From contig JBNLGG010000001.1 of NCBI GenBank assembly GCA_050305935.1, positions 134,932 to 198,931 on the forward strand: 64,000 nucleotides of DNA, given 5' to 3'. Origin of the DNA: CAJXNP01 sp050305935 (GTDB lineage: Bacteria > Bacteroidota > Bacteroidia > Cytophagales > Cyclobacteriaceae). Shown here piece by piece: positions 24,428-33,993 of the stretch. The notes below the pieces were generated by a model. That model made no database searches, had not been told where the DNA came from, and saw only the letters and a program-made list of their open reading frames with translations. Each line of letters starts with the position of its first letter. Within the stretch, counting starts at the first letter, position 1. Both the position numbers and the translations under genes were made by a program.

Positions 24428-26445
24428 TTGGCTTCTTTTACCAGCTTTTCCAGTTCCAGCATTTCATCGCGGAGCCTGGCTGCTTCCATGAAATCAAGGT
24501 CTTTTGCAGCTTTTTCCATTGCCCGTTTGGTTTTGTCGACCATTTTCTCCAACTCATTTTTCGGCATGTATTTTACCACCGGGTCGGCAGCAATGGTAGG
24601 TTCTTCTTCGATATAATATTTTTGGGTACTTTTCCTTCTGTCCGCCACTTTGGTTTGTCCCAGGATCGCCTCTTTGGATTTTTTTACGGTGAATGGAATA
24701 ATACCATTTTTTTCATTGTATTCCTGCTGGACCGCTCTCCTTCGGTTGGTCTCGTCGATAGCTAATTGCATCGAATCAGTAATCTGGTCGGCATACATGA
24801 TTACTTTCCCCTTCTCATTTCTTGCTGCCCGTCCTATGGTTTGAACCAACGATCGCTGGTTTCTTAGAAAACCTTCTTTGTCGGCATCCAATATGGCAAC
24901 AAGCGAGACCTCAGGAAGATCGAGACCTTCCCTCAATAAGTTTACTCCTACCAGCACATCAAAAACCCCAAGTCGTAATTCCCGGAGGATTTCTACTCTA
25001 TCCAATGTTTTTACTTCCGAATGAATGTACCGGCATTTTACTCCAGCTTTGTCCAGGTATTTTGTCAGTTCTTCCGCCATTCTTTTTGTGAGGGTGGTCA
25101 CCAGTACACGATCACCTTCTTTTACCCGTTCATCAATTTCTTCGAGTAAATCATCAATTTGATTAAGGCTTGGGCGTACATCTATTTCGGGATCTAAAAG
25201 GCCAGTTGGTCTTATTAGTTGCTCAACGATTACTCCTTCTGATTTCCTTAATTCGTAGTCCCCAGGAGTAGCGCTGACAAAGACAACCTGATTGATCATT
25301 TGTTCAAATTCATTAAATGCCAGTGGCCGGTTGTCCATTGCGGAGGGTAGGCGGAAGCCATAGTCGACCAGGTTAACTTTTCTGGATCGGTCGCCACCCC
25401 ACATGGCACGCACCTGGGGAACGGTTACGTGGCTTTCATCGATGATCATTAAATAATTATCAGGGAAATAATCCAGCAGGCAGAAGGGTCGGGCTCCCGT
25501 GTTTCTCCGGTCGAAATATCGTGAATAGTTTTCGATGCCACTGCAATAGCCTAATTCCCTGATCATTTCAAGGTCAAATTCTGTACGTTCTTTAATTCGC
25601 TTAGCTTCGATGAAACGCTTTTCACGTTCGAACAAGTGAATTTGCTCCATGAGGTCATCCTGGATTTGGTAAATGGCCTGATTAACCGCTTCTTTACTGG
25701 TGACAAATAGATTCGCCGGGAAAATTGTAACAATCTTTTCATCACTGATTTTTCTGCCGTCGGAGGGGTCTATGCGTTGAATCGCTTCAATTTCATCACC
25801 CCAGAAAATGATCCTGACAGCGTAATCGGCATAGGCTAGAAAGACATCTACCGTATCGCCTTGCACCCTGAAGTTCCCCCTCCTGAACTCTACAGATGTT
25901 CTACTGTATAAAATATCCACCAGGCTATGCAGTAACCTGTTTCGTGAAATGATGTCGCCTTCCTGTATCCTAACTACATTTTTGCCAAATTCTTCCGGAT
26001 TTCCAATTCCATAAATACATGAAACAGAGGCCACTACTATAATATCCTGCCTTCCGGTTAACAATTGCGATGTAGCGCTGAGCCGCAATTTTTCTATTTC
26101 TTCATTAATGGAAAGGTCTTTTTCTATATATACATTGGAGGTGGGGATATATGCTTCCGGCTGGTAGTAGTCGTAATAGGAAATAAAATATTCCACTGCA
26201 TTCTCAGGGAAAAATTGTTTCAACTCACCATACAATTGGGCAGCGAGGGTTTTATTGTGGCTGAGCACCAGTGTGGGTCGGTTAATCCTGGAGACCACAT
26301 TGGCCATGGTAAATGTTTTTCCGGATCCGGTCACACCCAATAGCACTTGTGACGGTTCTCCGGCAAGTATTCCTTTTTCCAGTTGGTCAATCGCCATGGG
26401 TTGGTCACCAGTTGGGATGTATTCGCTTACAAGTTTGAAATTCAT
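24424..26445 (-). CDS. uvrB: excinuclease ABC subunit UvrB
   Basis: 673 residues, full length. Walker A 'GVTGSGKTFT' (about residue 39), the DNA-inserting beta-hairpin 'YDYYQPEAYIP', the UvrA/UvrC interaction region, helicase motifs ('DESHVTVPQ', 'VFVSATPGDYE', 'GVNLLREGLDLPEVSLVAILDADKEGF', 'QTIGRAARN') and a C-terminal UVR coiled coil ('KTKRAMEKAAKDLDFMEAARLRDEM'). Damage verification in nucleotide excision repair. The stop codon overlaps the start of the broken gene downstream. Confidence 0.98.
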   Translation of the reverse strand: MNFKLVSEYIPTGDQPMAIDQLEKGILAGEPSQVLLGVTGSGKTFTMANVVSRINRPTLVLSHNKTLAAQLYGELKQFFPENAVEYFISYYDYYQPEAYIPTSNVYIEKDLSINEEIEKLRLSATSQLLTGRQDIIVVASVSCIYGIGNPEEFGKNVVRIQEGDIISRNRLLHSLVDILYSRTSVEFRRGNFRVQGDTVDVFLAYADYAVRIIFWGDEIEAIQRIDPSDGRKISDEKIVTIFPANLFVTSKEAVNQAIYQIQDDLMEQIHLFEREKRFIEAKRIKERTEFDLEMIRELGYCSGIENYSRYFDRRNTGARPFCLLDYFPDNYLMIIDESHVTVPQVRAMWGGDRSRKVNLVDYGFRLPSAMDNRPLAFNEFEQMINQVVFVSATPGDYELRKSEGVIVEQLIRPTGLLDPEIDVRPSLNQIDDLLEEIDERVKEGDRVLVTTLTKRMAEELTKYLDKAGVKCRYIHSEVKTLDRVEILRELRLGVFDVLVGVNLLREGLDLPEVSLVAILDADKEGFLRNQRSLVQTIGRAARNEKGKVIMYADQITDSMQLAIDETNRRRAVQQEYNEKNGIIPFTVKKSKEAILGQTKVADRRKSTQKYYIEEEPTIAADPVVKYMPKNELEKMVDKTKRAMEKAAKDLDFMEAARLRDEMLELEKLVKEAK

Positions 26446-26550
26446 GCGTGACTATTTGAATAGTTAAATAAATATATGATCGATTACATAAATTTTTAAG
26501 CACTTAGGTAACAAATGCAAATTTTAAAGTTTTCGATAACAATTTTTATC

Positions 26551-26945
26551 ATGAGTAATTTGATACTTTATCAGGCGCTTGTGGTGTTTGTATATTCCAT
26601 TGCATTGGCAGATGGGAGCTTACAACCGGAAGAAAAAAGTGCCTTTTTAGTGCTGATGGAAAAGGAATTTAAGAATGGTTCCTGGTGGGCAATTAATCGT
26701 TTTAAATTACTGGAATCCCAGGAACGAATGAATATCGAACAATGCCACCGATTTGCCCTTTTGTCATTTGCACCAATAGAAGTGACTTTACGGAAGAAAT
26801 GAAAGAGAAGTTTTTACGGGTGATTACTGTAGTGGCAGAGTCGTCCAATAGACCGGATGACAATGAAACCGGGATCACAAACCGGTTCAGAAATGAAGCA
26901 CTATCCATTTATGAAGTCCATATTTCCCAGGATTTCTCCGCCTGA
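26551..26945 (+). pseudogene. TerB-like protein gene with a frameshift
   Basis: From the ATG at 26551 the frame reads MSNLILYQALVVFVYSIALADGSLQPEEKSAFLVLMEKEF and QERMNIEQCHRFALLSF, matching the acidic, metal-binding helical start of TerB-family proteins. It then runs out of sense at 26802. From about 26765 another frame continues with …TNRSDFTEEMKEKFLRVITVVAESSNRPDD… to 26945, the expected second half. A change of one base (or two) near 26765-26785 joins them. The 3' end overlaps aroE (opposite strand) by 37 bases. Inactive, or a sequence error. Confidence 0.55.
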
Positions 26946-27655
26946 AGTTCTAGCATTTCCAGTCCGTTTTTAGCCCTTGCCCCATGTTTTAATCCCTCCT
27001 TCATGAAGGCTGTTTCTTCAGGGTTATACACAAGGTCGTAGAGATAAAAACTTTTGTTAAGCCATTCGTAGGGGAGGTCGGGCCTCGAAGAGACGTCTGG
27101 AAAAGTTCCGAGTGGTGTGCAATTGATAATGAGTCGATGAGAAAGGAACAAATCCTTATCGTCTTTCAAATCTTCGTAGGTCAAATTTCCTTTTTCTGGT
27201 GATCTGGAAGCGATTTGATACCTTATTCCAAGGTCGTTTAGGGCCACGTTGACGGCTTTTGAAGCGCCACCCGTCCCCAGAACTAATGCCCAATTTATGT
27301 TGGCGATGTCCGCCCAGTTTTCCAGGGAAGTTTTAAAGCCGTAATAATCGGAGTTGTACCCTGTCTTGGATCCGTCCGGATTTATTTTTACGACATTGAC
27401 CGCCCCGATTTTTTCAGCGCTATGATCAAGATGATCAAGGTATGGAAAGATCTCTTGTTTATAAGGGATGGTGATATTAAAACCCTTCAAATGTTCCAGC
27501 TCAAAAAGTTTCTGAACTTCATTTATTTCAGATAGCTCATACAACTCGTAGGAGTATCCCCTGATATTTTCTTTTTTAAATTTTTCGGTAAAATATTTTT
27601 TTGAGAACGAATGCTTCAGTGTTTTGCCAATCAATCCTAGCTGTATGTCAGGCAT
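26909..27655 (-). CDS. aroE: shikimate dehydrogenase
   Basis: 248 residues. Shikimate-binding Ser pair and Lys in 'GLIGKTLKHSFSKKYF' and 'FNITIPYKQEIFPYLD' (catalytic Lys), 'GYNSDYYGF' (catalytic Asp), NADP-binding 'VLGTGGASKAVNVAL', and C-end 'KNGLEMLELQAEKSWEIW'. Reduces 3-dehydroshikimate to shikimate in the aromatic amino acid pathway. Somewhat short for AroE (about 270) but with all key residues. Its start overlaps the end of the DUF368 gene by eight bases, so the two are translated together. Confidence 0.93.
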   Translation of the reverse strand: MPDIQLGLIGKTLKHSFSKKYFTEKFKKENIRGYSYELYELSEINEVQKLFELEHLKGFNITIPYKQEIFPYLDHLDHSAEKIGAVNVVKINPDGSKTGYNSDYYGFKTSLENWADIANINWALVLGTGGASKAVNVALNDLGIRYQIASRSPEKGNLTYEDLKDDKDLFLSHRLIINCTPLGTFPDVSSRPDLPYEWLNKSFYLYDLVYNPEETAFMKEGLKHGARAKNGLEMLELQAEKSWEIWTS

Positions 27656-28595
27656 ATTTTTTTGAGTCTTTTAGGTATTTGGCAATCTTTTCCAGGGAAA
27701 CCACGATAATAATTCCCAACGCAAAAAAGAACAACGCTGAAAGTAAGTGGGGGTCTTCTCCTGTTTGGCTAAGGTATTTTGTAGGGAGGATATTTTCCTG
27801 GACGAAAGGTACCTGTTCACCTTTGCTATTGGCAATAAATGAAAGTGTCTTTTTCCACGGCCATATTTTATACAGCGACCCCACCATAAAACCGGCCAAA
27901 AGGCCAATGGTCTGGTTGTGGTATTTATGTAAAAACCACGAGACCACCCTGACAAAGGTTAATAGCCCAGTGACACATCCCGCCACAAAGATCAGAATAA
28001 CTAGTACATTAAAATCTTTTAGTGAGGTGAGCATAAACTCGTATTTGCCCAGGATTAGAAGAATAAAGCTCCCTGAAATACCGGGCAAGATCATCGCACA
28101 GATGGCGATTGCCCCGGATAAAAAAATAAATAATGGGTGATCAGGTGTGGTAGCTGGCGTGGCCGATGTAATAAAATAAGCAATGGCAACACCCAGAATA
28201 GTTGCCAATATCGTCACTATATTCCATTTTGAAATTTTGTTTAATACCCAAAGTGATGAAATGAGGATCAAGCCAAAAAAGAAGGACCAGATCTGAATTG
28301 GATGAGCATGAAGTAAATAATGGAATAACTTAGCGAGGGAAATTAAGCTGATAATGATCCCTCCAAACAACGCCAATAGGAAGTTGCCGTTTATTGCTTC
28401 CCAGAATTCTTTTACCTGCCCCGCAAGGAGCAGCTTCAGGTTATCAAGATTAATAGACTTTAAGGAGTTGATTAATTCCTCGTAGATGTCGGTTATAAAT
28501 GCAATGGTACCACCTGAAACTCCCGGGATGACATCGGCAGCGCCCATGCCGATACCTTTCAGTACCAGAAGAATATAATCTTTCGTTTTACGCAT
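27648..28595 (-). CDS. DUF368 membrane protein, probable undecaprenyl-phosphate transporter
   Basis: 315 residues with about 8-10 membrane spans. The start 'GIGMGAADVIPGVSGGTIAFITDIYEELI' and the repeat 'GAIAICAMILPGISGSFILLILGKYEF' are the two re-entrant motifs of the DUF368 family. Recent work showed DUF368 members act as recyclers of undecaprenyl phosphate across the inner membrane; that role is known for the family and inferred here. Sits between aroE and the phosphosulfolactate-synthase-like gene on one strand with tight spacing, and close to the exopolysaccharide operon, which uses the same lipid carrier. Confidence 0.88.
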   Translation of the reverse strand: MRKTKDYILLVLKGIGMGAADVIPGVSGGTIAFITDIYEELINSLKSINLDNLKLLLAGQVKEFWEAINGNFLLALFGGIIISLISLAKLFHYLLHAHPIQIWSFFFGLILISSLWVLNKISKWNIVTILATILGVAIAYFITSATPATTPDHPLFIFLSGAIAICAMILPGISGSFILLILGKYEFMLTSLKDFNVLVILIFVAGCVTGLLTFVRVVSWFLHKYHNQTIGLLAGFMVGSLYKIWPWKKTLSFIANSKGEQVPFVQENILPTKYLSQTGEDPHLLSALFFFALGIIIVVSLEKIAKYLKDSKKYA

Positions 28596-28598
28596 TTT

Positions 28599-29372
28599 TT
28601 ACTTTTTGTCCTCAGTTTTAAGGAAATGGTCAAAGGTATCACCTCTAAGACCGATACGAATGGTTTCCAATGGTACCACTTCATTTGGGGAGATATTGCC
28701 CAGGTTTACATTGCTTCCCAGCAACTTGATAAACCAAACCTGCTGTGATTTTTGTGGAGCCTCCCAAATGATTTTTTCAAAAGGTATTTTAGTCAATATT
28801 TCTTCTACCAGTCCTGACCTTACTTCACCAGACGACCTGAAAAGGCCTACGTTCCCACTTTCGCGCGCTTCGCCGATCACCTTCCAGGCACCGGCATCCA
28901 GTTCCTCCTGCATTAATTTTATCCATTTGTAGGGAGGAATTATTTTTTCCACATCCTTGGACCCAACTTCAGAAAGTACAGTACCTCGTTCAGCCAGTTT
29001 CCTTATATAATTACATTTGAGGTCGTGATCCAATTCTATCGAGCCGTCCGACACCTCGGCAAATTCCAGGTCGTACTTATCAAGCACTTTTACATAGTCC
29101 TCGAATTGCCCCCTTATAATAAAGGCCTCGAACAGTGTTCCGCCGAAGTAGACAGGGATATTGTAGTTTTTATATACTTTGATTTTGTCTTTCAGATTTG
29201 GAGTAACAAAGGAGGTGCCCCACCCCAATTTTACGATATCGACATATTCGCTGCAGATGCTCATAAAATCCTCTGCTTCCCTTACACTAAGCCCTTTATC
29301 CATGGCCATAGTAAACCCAACCTGACGAGGTTTCTTGCTTCTCTCAGGTAAATCTTTTAAAAAATAATTCAT
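28599..29372 (-). CDS. phosphosulfolactate synthase (ComA) homologue
   Basis: 257 residues from the ATG at 29372, which overlaps the TPR gene stop by one base (TGATG). TIM-barrel protein recognised by 'DKGLSVREAEDFMSICSEYVDIVKLGWGTS', 'YFGGTLFEAFIIRGQ', 'EVSDGSIEL', 'VLSEVGSKD', 'WKVIGEARESG' and 'IRIGLRGDTFDHF'. ComA adds sulfite to phosphoenolpyruvate, giving phosphosulfolactate, first step of coenzyme M synthesis in methanogens. Coenzyme M is not expected here; a sulfonate such as sulfolactate, or a precursor of Bacteroidota sulfonolipids, would be an alternative (inference). Confidence 0.8.
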   Translation of the reverse strand: MNYFLKDLPERSKKPRQVGFTMAMDKGLSVREAEDFMSICSEYVDIVKLGWGTSFVTPNLKDKIKVYKNYNIPVYFGGTLFEAFIIRGQFEDYVKVLDKYDLEFAEVSDGSIELDHDLKCNYIRKLAERGTVLSEVGSKDVEKIIPPYKWIKLMQEELDAGAWKVIGEARESGNVGLFRSSGEVRSGLVEEILTKIPFEKIIWEAPQKSQQVWFIKLLGSNVNLGNISPNEVVPLETIRIGLRGDTFDHFLKTEDKK

Positions 29373-30781
29373 CAATAATTGTCTTTTCTATACTGGTCTA
29401 TGATTTTGAAAAGCGCCTTTTGGGTTTCTAACTTAGGGAAAAATTCCAAAAGGCTGATATGATTTTCAAAGTTCAAAATTAATGCATTTTCTAAATATGC
29501 AAAGGCTTCTTTGTATTTGCCTGCGGCAATTAAATAGGCGGTTGCCCTGTAGTATAACTGTGATTCTTCCGGATTTTCCTCAATACCAGTTAGAATGATG
29601 GATAAAGCTTGTTCGTAATCGCCTTGTTCATAGTAAATAAATGACCACTTTAAGTGGATGTCTATATCTTGTGGGTCGATCAGATTAGCTTCTTCGTAGG
29701 CCTCCAGGCTGGAAATAATATTACCTGTTAGAAATTCAGCTTCAGCTAGTTTTTTCCAGTAGAGAAAATTACTGTCATTTAGTTTGATGGCCTTATTGAT
29801 AAAATGAATGGCCTGGTGCCATTTTTCTTGTTTGCACAAACAATAACCCACTCCAAACCATGCTTCGTCATAGAAATTATCAAGCTTGTAGGATTTTTGA
29901 TAGTACTTAATAGCAAGATCATAATGCTGAAGCTTTTCATAGGCAGCAGCCAGGCAGCAGAGCACCTCTGCGCTTGGCCCTTCTTTGTCGAGGGTGCTTC
30001 TGAAATTGTCAATCGCCTTCGAATACTGCTTCAGATTCATGTGGGAATTCCCAAGGTTAAAATATGCCGAAGCGAATGTATCATCAATGGCAATGGCGAA
30101 CTCATAAGCTTCTATTGCCAGTTCAAATTTTTCCAGTTTATTATAAACAATGCCCAGGTTATACCATGCATATTGAGAATATGGGTCCTGATCAATAAAT
30201 TTTTTATAGTAGGAAATGCTTGTTTCTAATTGTCCGGTGATATCCAGACAAAATGCCAATTCATACAAGGCATTCTCATGGTTGATATTGATTCGGATGG
30301 TTTCTTTATAGTGCTGGATAGCCTCTTCGTATTTAAAGAGGGTCTGGTAGCAGTACCCAATCGAATAGTACACTTCTTCCGGTTCTTCGGAAAAAGGAAG
30401 TGCCCGCTCATACGCGTCGATGGCCAATTCATACTTGGACGCATTGGAATATACGTTGCCTAGCATAATCAGTATTTCCGGATCATTTGGTTGCATCAAC
30501 AGGCTGTTTTCCAGCAGGGTAAGGCTTTCGTCCAATCGGTTCATGTTGGAGAGCGCCTGTGCCTTTTCCAGTTTTAGTTCGGATGAAAAAGGATATTGAT
30601 CGATCGCTACATTGCACGCCTGGAGCGCTTTATTGTTGTTGCCCTCCTCAAGATAATACTCAATTATTTGTTCAAATTCTTCGATCGAATAAAAGGTGAT
30701 ATTGCCTTTTCTTAATTGCGATTCAAATGATTTAACCAGTGATTTTAAATTGTCCTTTTTCCTAAACTCGTCGCTGCTCAT
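29372..30781 (-). CDS. tetratricopeptide-repeat protein
   Basis: 469 residues made of about 12 TPR units ('ALSNMNRLDESLTLLENSLLMQPNDPEILIMLGNVYSNASKYELAI', then very regular 34-residue repeats with the W-LG-Y-A-F-A-P pattern). No signal peptide, so cytoplasmic. TPR solenoids bind partner proteins; no enzyme motif is visible. Co-transcribed with the downstream sulfolactate-synthase-like gene, DUF368 and aroE. Confidence 0.85.
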   Translation of the reverse strand: MSSDEFRKKDNLKSLVKSFESQLRKGNITFYSIEEFEQIIEYYLEEGNNNKALQACNVAIDQYPFSSELKLEKAQALSNMNRLDESLTLLENSLLMQPNDPEILIMLGNVYSNASKYELAIDAYERALPFSEEPEEVYYSIGYCYQTLFKYEEAIQHYKETIRININHENALYELAFCLDITGQLETSISYYKKFIDQDPYSQYAWYNLGIVYNKLEKFELAIEAYEFAIAIDDTFASAYFNLGNSHMNLKQYSKAIDNFRSTLDKEGPSAEVLCCLAAAYEKLQHYDLAIKYYQKSYKLDNFYDEAWFGVGYCLCKQEKWHQAIHFINKAIKLNDSNFLYWKKLAEAEFLTGNIISSLEAYEEANLIDPQDIDIHLKWSFIYYEQGDYEQALSIILTGIEENPEESQLYYRATAYLIAAGKYKEAFAYLENALILNFENHISLLEFFPKLETQKALFKIIDQYRKDNY

Positions 30782-30875
30782 ATTCTAAAATAAGAAAACA
30801 AAATTGGATGGTGACCACCTCTATCAAATATAAGATAATTTGACAAAAATGCACCTAAAAAATAGTAAGTACGAT

Positions 30876-31604
30876 TTATTTTAATGTATTGTTCAAGAGC
30901 TTATCAAAAGGCAATTTTTGGAAGGATTTTGACTCAATGGTCTTTTTCAGGGACTCAATATGACCAAGGTTGTGGCAATCACTGGCTACGAACTCGACCA
31001 TATCGTTTTCAAGCAGTTTTTCAGCCAGCTTTTTTACAGGCTTTCCGTAGGAGCCGATTAACGAAGGGGCATTTATCTGAAACAGCACCTGCATGTTTTT
31101 TAATTCCTTCGCCAGTTCGAAATTCTGGATCAAATACATGTATCTCTCTGGGTGGGCGAAAATTGGTGAATAGCCTTTCGTCTTTAGCGAGAAGAAAACA
31201 TCTTTCAAAAATACCGGCGCATTAAAAAATGAAGTTTCGATCAGGACGTATTGGTCACCAAATGTCAAAAGCTTCTCGTTTTTGTTCACTTTGTCAATAA
31301 AAAATTCGTCCATGTGGTATTCAGCCGCAAACTCAAGTTCTATCCCAAGATTTTCATCCGATAATCTTTGCATAAGGAGTTCATACTGCGGTTGGATAGA
31401 ATGGATGTCATTGTCGTAATACTCCTTCATGATGTGTGGAGTGGTGATAACTTTCTTATAGCCCAATTGTCGAAATTCGCGGAGAATTGCCATTGATTCC
31501 TCAACAGATTTAGAACCATCATCAACCGCCGGGATCAGATGGGAATGAATATCAACGGCCAAGGGGTTTTTAAAACTCTGTTTCTTGTTAAAAAGTCCAA
31601 ACAT
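30876..31604 (-). CDS. capsule-type tyrosine-protein phosphatase (CpsB/YwqE, PHP family)
   Basis: 242 residues from the ATG at 31604, which overlaps the kinase stop codon (TGATG). PHP-domain metal-binding motifs: 'DIHSHLIPAVDDG' at the start, 'VITTPHIM', 'EYHMDEFF', 'IFAHPERYMY' and 'VASDCHNLGH'. Proteins of this type are manganese-dependent phosphotyrosine phosphatases that reset the tyrosine autokinase of capsule operons; the coupled gene order with the kinase supports this. Confidence 0.88.
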   Translation of the reverse strand: MFGLFNKKQSFKNPLAVDIHSHLIPAVDDGSKSVEESMAILREFRQLGYKKVITTPHIMKEYYDNDIHSIQPQYELLMQRLSDENLGIELEFAAEYHMDEFFIDKVNKNEKLLTFGDQYVLIETSFFNAPVFLKDVFFSLKTKGYSPIFAHPERYMYLIQNFELAKELKNMQVLFQINAPSLIGSYGKPVKKLAEKLLENDMVEFVASDCHNLGHIESLKKTIESKSFQKLPFDKLLNNTLK

Positions 31605-33991
31605 CACAATCCAAACATACTTTTAATTTTAAACATTTTAGGTTCTTCCTGATCTTCAAAGTAACCGTGGTCACCTTTTCCATACCCATACCCATAGGTT
31701 CCGGATTTTTTAACTGAATTAATAATGATGCTTGGATGCTTGAAATGATGGATTTGACACAATTTATTAATAGAGCTAATAAAACTTTTCTTGGAGAAAT
31801 TAGCTCTCACCACAAAAAGAGGGATGTTTGCTTTTTTCATGGCAGCAATCCCATCGGTTACCAGGCCTACGGGTGGAGTGTCAATGATGATGATGTCGTA
31901 TAGCTCTTTGAGGTCGTCAATCATTTTATCAAAATATTCGCCGGCAATTAATTCAGCAGGATTAGGCGGGATGGGCCCCGAGGGAATATAATCCAGGTTT
32001 TCAAGGTTGGTTTTTAAAACTGCTTCGCTGGCCTTGTTCTTGCCAATCAGAATAGTGCTTACACCTTTGGTAGCAACATTATCATAGAAAACTTTCTGCA
32101 ATCTGGGCTTCCTCATATCCAGGTCTATGATCACCACTTTACTTTTAATCAGGCTGATGATTGCACCCATATTAACGGTAATAAATGTTTTACCTTCTCC
32201 GCTAGTTGACGAGGTAATACATAAAATGGGCTTTTCTTCATTTTGATTTAGGAACTCAAGGTTCGTTCTTACCGACCTGAAAGCCTCACTAAGCTCAGAT
32301 TTTGGGTATTTGTCAATGAGCAATCTGCTGTTTTCGCTGGATTCTTTTTTAAAATAGGGGATGCTTCCTATTACCGGTAGTTTAGTAAGGTGCTCTAGCT
32401 CGTTTTGGCTGGTGACTTTGTTATGAATGAGGTACCGGATGCCAATAAAAAACACACTGATAAAAATTCCTACTATTGCACCGATGCCAATATAGATTGG
32501 TGTATTTGGAGATATGGGTTTGCCGGGATTGCTGGCTGGCGAAAGGATTTTATAATTTGTGGTTGTTCCCGCCTGAGCCAGCTCGAAAGCCGCTTTGTTT
32601 TTAATTAACGAGAGGTAAAATTCTTCATATAAACTATAGTAGCGTTCCGTTTTGCTAAATTCCGTTTTCTTTGAAGGCATGGTGACAAACTCACCTTCCG
32701 CTTTTTGCCTTTGTTGGTTAAGCGTAGCTAGCTGCCCTACCAGGCTTTCTTTATATTCATCGATATACCGTAAGATCTTCTCGGTGATAAAATTCAACTC
32801 ATTTACGGTTTTTTGAATCACATAAGTGTTTGGTTTATAGCTGTTTTCCAGTTGTCTTTTTTGATTTACGAGGTTTTCGTATGCGCTGATCTCCTCCTGG
32901 ATATTCTTGGGAAGCAGTGAAAGTTCATTGGGGCCTACGATAAAATTGTCCTCGTTAAGTACTTTGTCATACACCGTGTTCATCGTCTGGATTTTTCGCT
33001 GTATCAGGTATTTCTGTGAGTCCAACTGCTCAAGCCGCGAAATCGTTTTTACGAGGTTTGCATCGAAATTTGTTGTTTTATATTCGATCGTAAAATCTTC
33101 GAAATATGATTCTATTTCACTCAGCTTTTCTTCCGTAGCTTTTAGCTGTTGGTTAAGGAAGTTGATTTTTTGCTCGGTTTCTTTATTCTTTTCCTGCTTG
33201 GTATAATACAAATAAAGTGTGTCGAGGGCCTCCACCATATCCCTAGCCTTTGTTTTGTTGTTATCCTTAAAGGAAAGGGTTATCGTATTGGCTTTAAAAT
33301 CAAGGGGCTGGACCGTTATATTATTGGAAAGGTAATTAATTAAGGCTCCGTGGCTGTTAATTCTGAAATAATAGTAGATGTTGTCGGTCTTGGGTTCATA
33401 ATTTGAATTGAGGGTAATAAAAAAGTCAAAACCGGGAAACCTGATGGAGTCGCCAAAGGCGTAATTCTCCTGTACTAACTTACCATTCAGATCTGTGAAC
33501 CGGAAGGTGAAATTGTTTTCATTAAGGATATCAATCTCATAATCTCTATCGATATAACTCTCGTTGTGAATTTCATAACTTACCGTAAACGGATTGTTTT
33601 TGTAGCGTTCATTATTCAGTATGTCCCCAATGGCTTGGTAAGTCACTTCCAGGCCAATTTCAGAAGCCACCTTCCCTAAAAATAATCGTGATCGGAGAAA
33701 TTCGATTTCCTGAGAGATATTATAAATATCCCCGTCAAAGCTTTTAAACCCAAAGACGCTGGCTTCGCTTTGGACATCCAGTTGTAAAACTGAACTGGAT
33801 TCGTAAGTTTCTGGCGTGTACCTGATAATCAAATATGCGGTGGAGGTGGTAAACCCAATGATCAATAACACCCATACCAGGCTCTTTTTAATTATGTCCA
33901 AAAATTTCTCAAAATCCACGCTGCTAAAATCATCCATGGGCTGATTTGGAATTTGATTGGGGTTTGGGGTAGCACCATTATCAAGAGACAT
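31604..33991 (-). CDS. exopolysaccharide tyrosine autokinase / chain-length regulator (Wzc-like)
   Basis: 795 residues. N-terminal Wzz domain with two membrane spans ('FLDIIKKSLVWVLLIIGFTTSTAYLI' near 28; second near 497, 'PIYIGIGAIVGIFISVFFIG') flanking a periplasmic coiled coil. The cytoplasmic BY-kinase domain has Walker A 'SSTSGEGKTFITVNMG' (about 593), A' 'VVIIDLDMRKP', and B 'DIIIIDTPPVGLV'. A Tyr-rich tail (YGYGYGKGDHGY, near 775) is the autophosphorylation cluster. Controls polymer length and export with the Wza-like gene upstream and the phosphatase downstream. Confidence 0.92.
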   Translation of the reverse strand: MSLDNGATPNPNQIPNQPMDDFSSVDFEKFLDIIKKSLVWVLLIIGFTTSTAYLIIRYTPETYESSSVLQLDVQSEASVFGFKSFDGDIYNISQEIEFLRSRLFLGKVASEIGLEVTYQAIGDILNNERYKNNPFTVSYEIHNESYIDRDYEIDILNENNFTFRFTDLNGKLVQENYAFGDSIRFPGFDFFITLNSNYEPKTDNIYYYFRINSHGALINYLSNNITVQPLDFKANTITLSFKDNNKTKARDMVEALDTLYLYYTKQEKNKETEQKINFLNQQLKATEEKLSEIESYFEDFTIEYKTTNFDANLVKTISRLEQLDSQKYLIQRKIQTMNTVYDKVLNEDNFIVGPNELSLLPKNIQEEISAYENLVNQKRQLENSYKPNTYVIQKTVNELNFITEKILRYIDEYKESLVGQLATLNQQRQKAEGEFVTMPSKKTEFSKTERYYSLYEEFYLSLIKNKAAFELAQAGTTTNYKILSPASNPGKPISPNTPIYIGIGAIVGIFISVFFIGIRYLIHNKVTSQNELEHLTKLPVIGSIPYFKKESSENSRLLIDKYPKSELSEAFRSVRTNLEFLNQNEEKPILCITSSTSGEGKTFITVNMGAIISLIKSKVVIIDLDMRKPRLQKVFYDNVATKGVSTILIGKNKASEAVLKTNLENLDYIPSGPIPPNPAELIAGEYFDKMIDDLKELYDIIIIDTPPVGLVTDGIAAMKKANIPLFVVRANFSKKSFISSINKLCQIHHFKHPSIIINSVKKSGTYGYGYGKGDHGYFEDQEEPKMFKIKSMFGL

Positions 33992-33993
33992 AC

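Noticed and set aside
27601..28140. 179-codon plus-strand frame opposite the DUF368 gene
   Set aside because: Antisense to a clear membrane-protein gene; composition follows the complement of hydrophobic codons.
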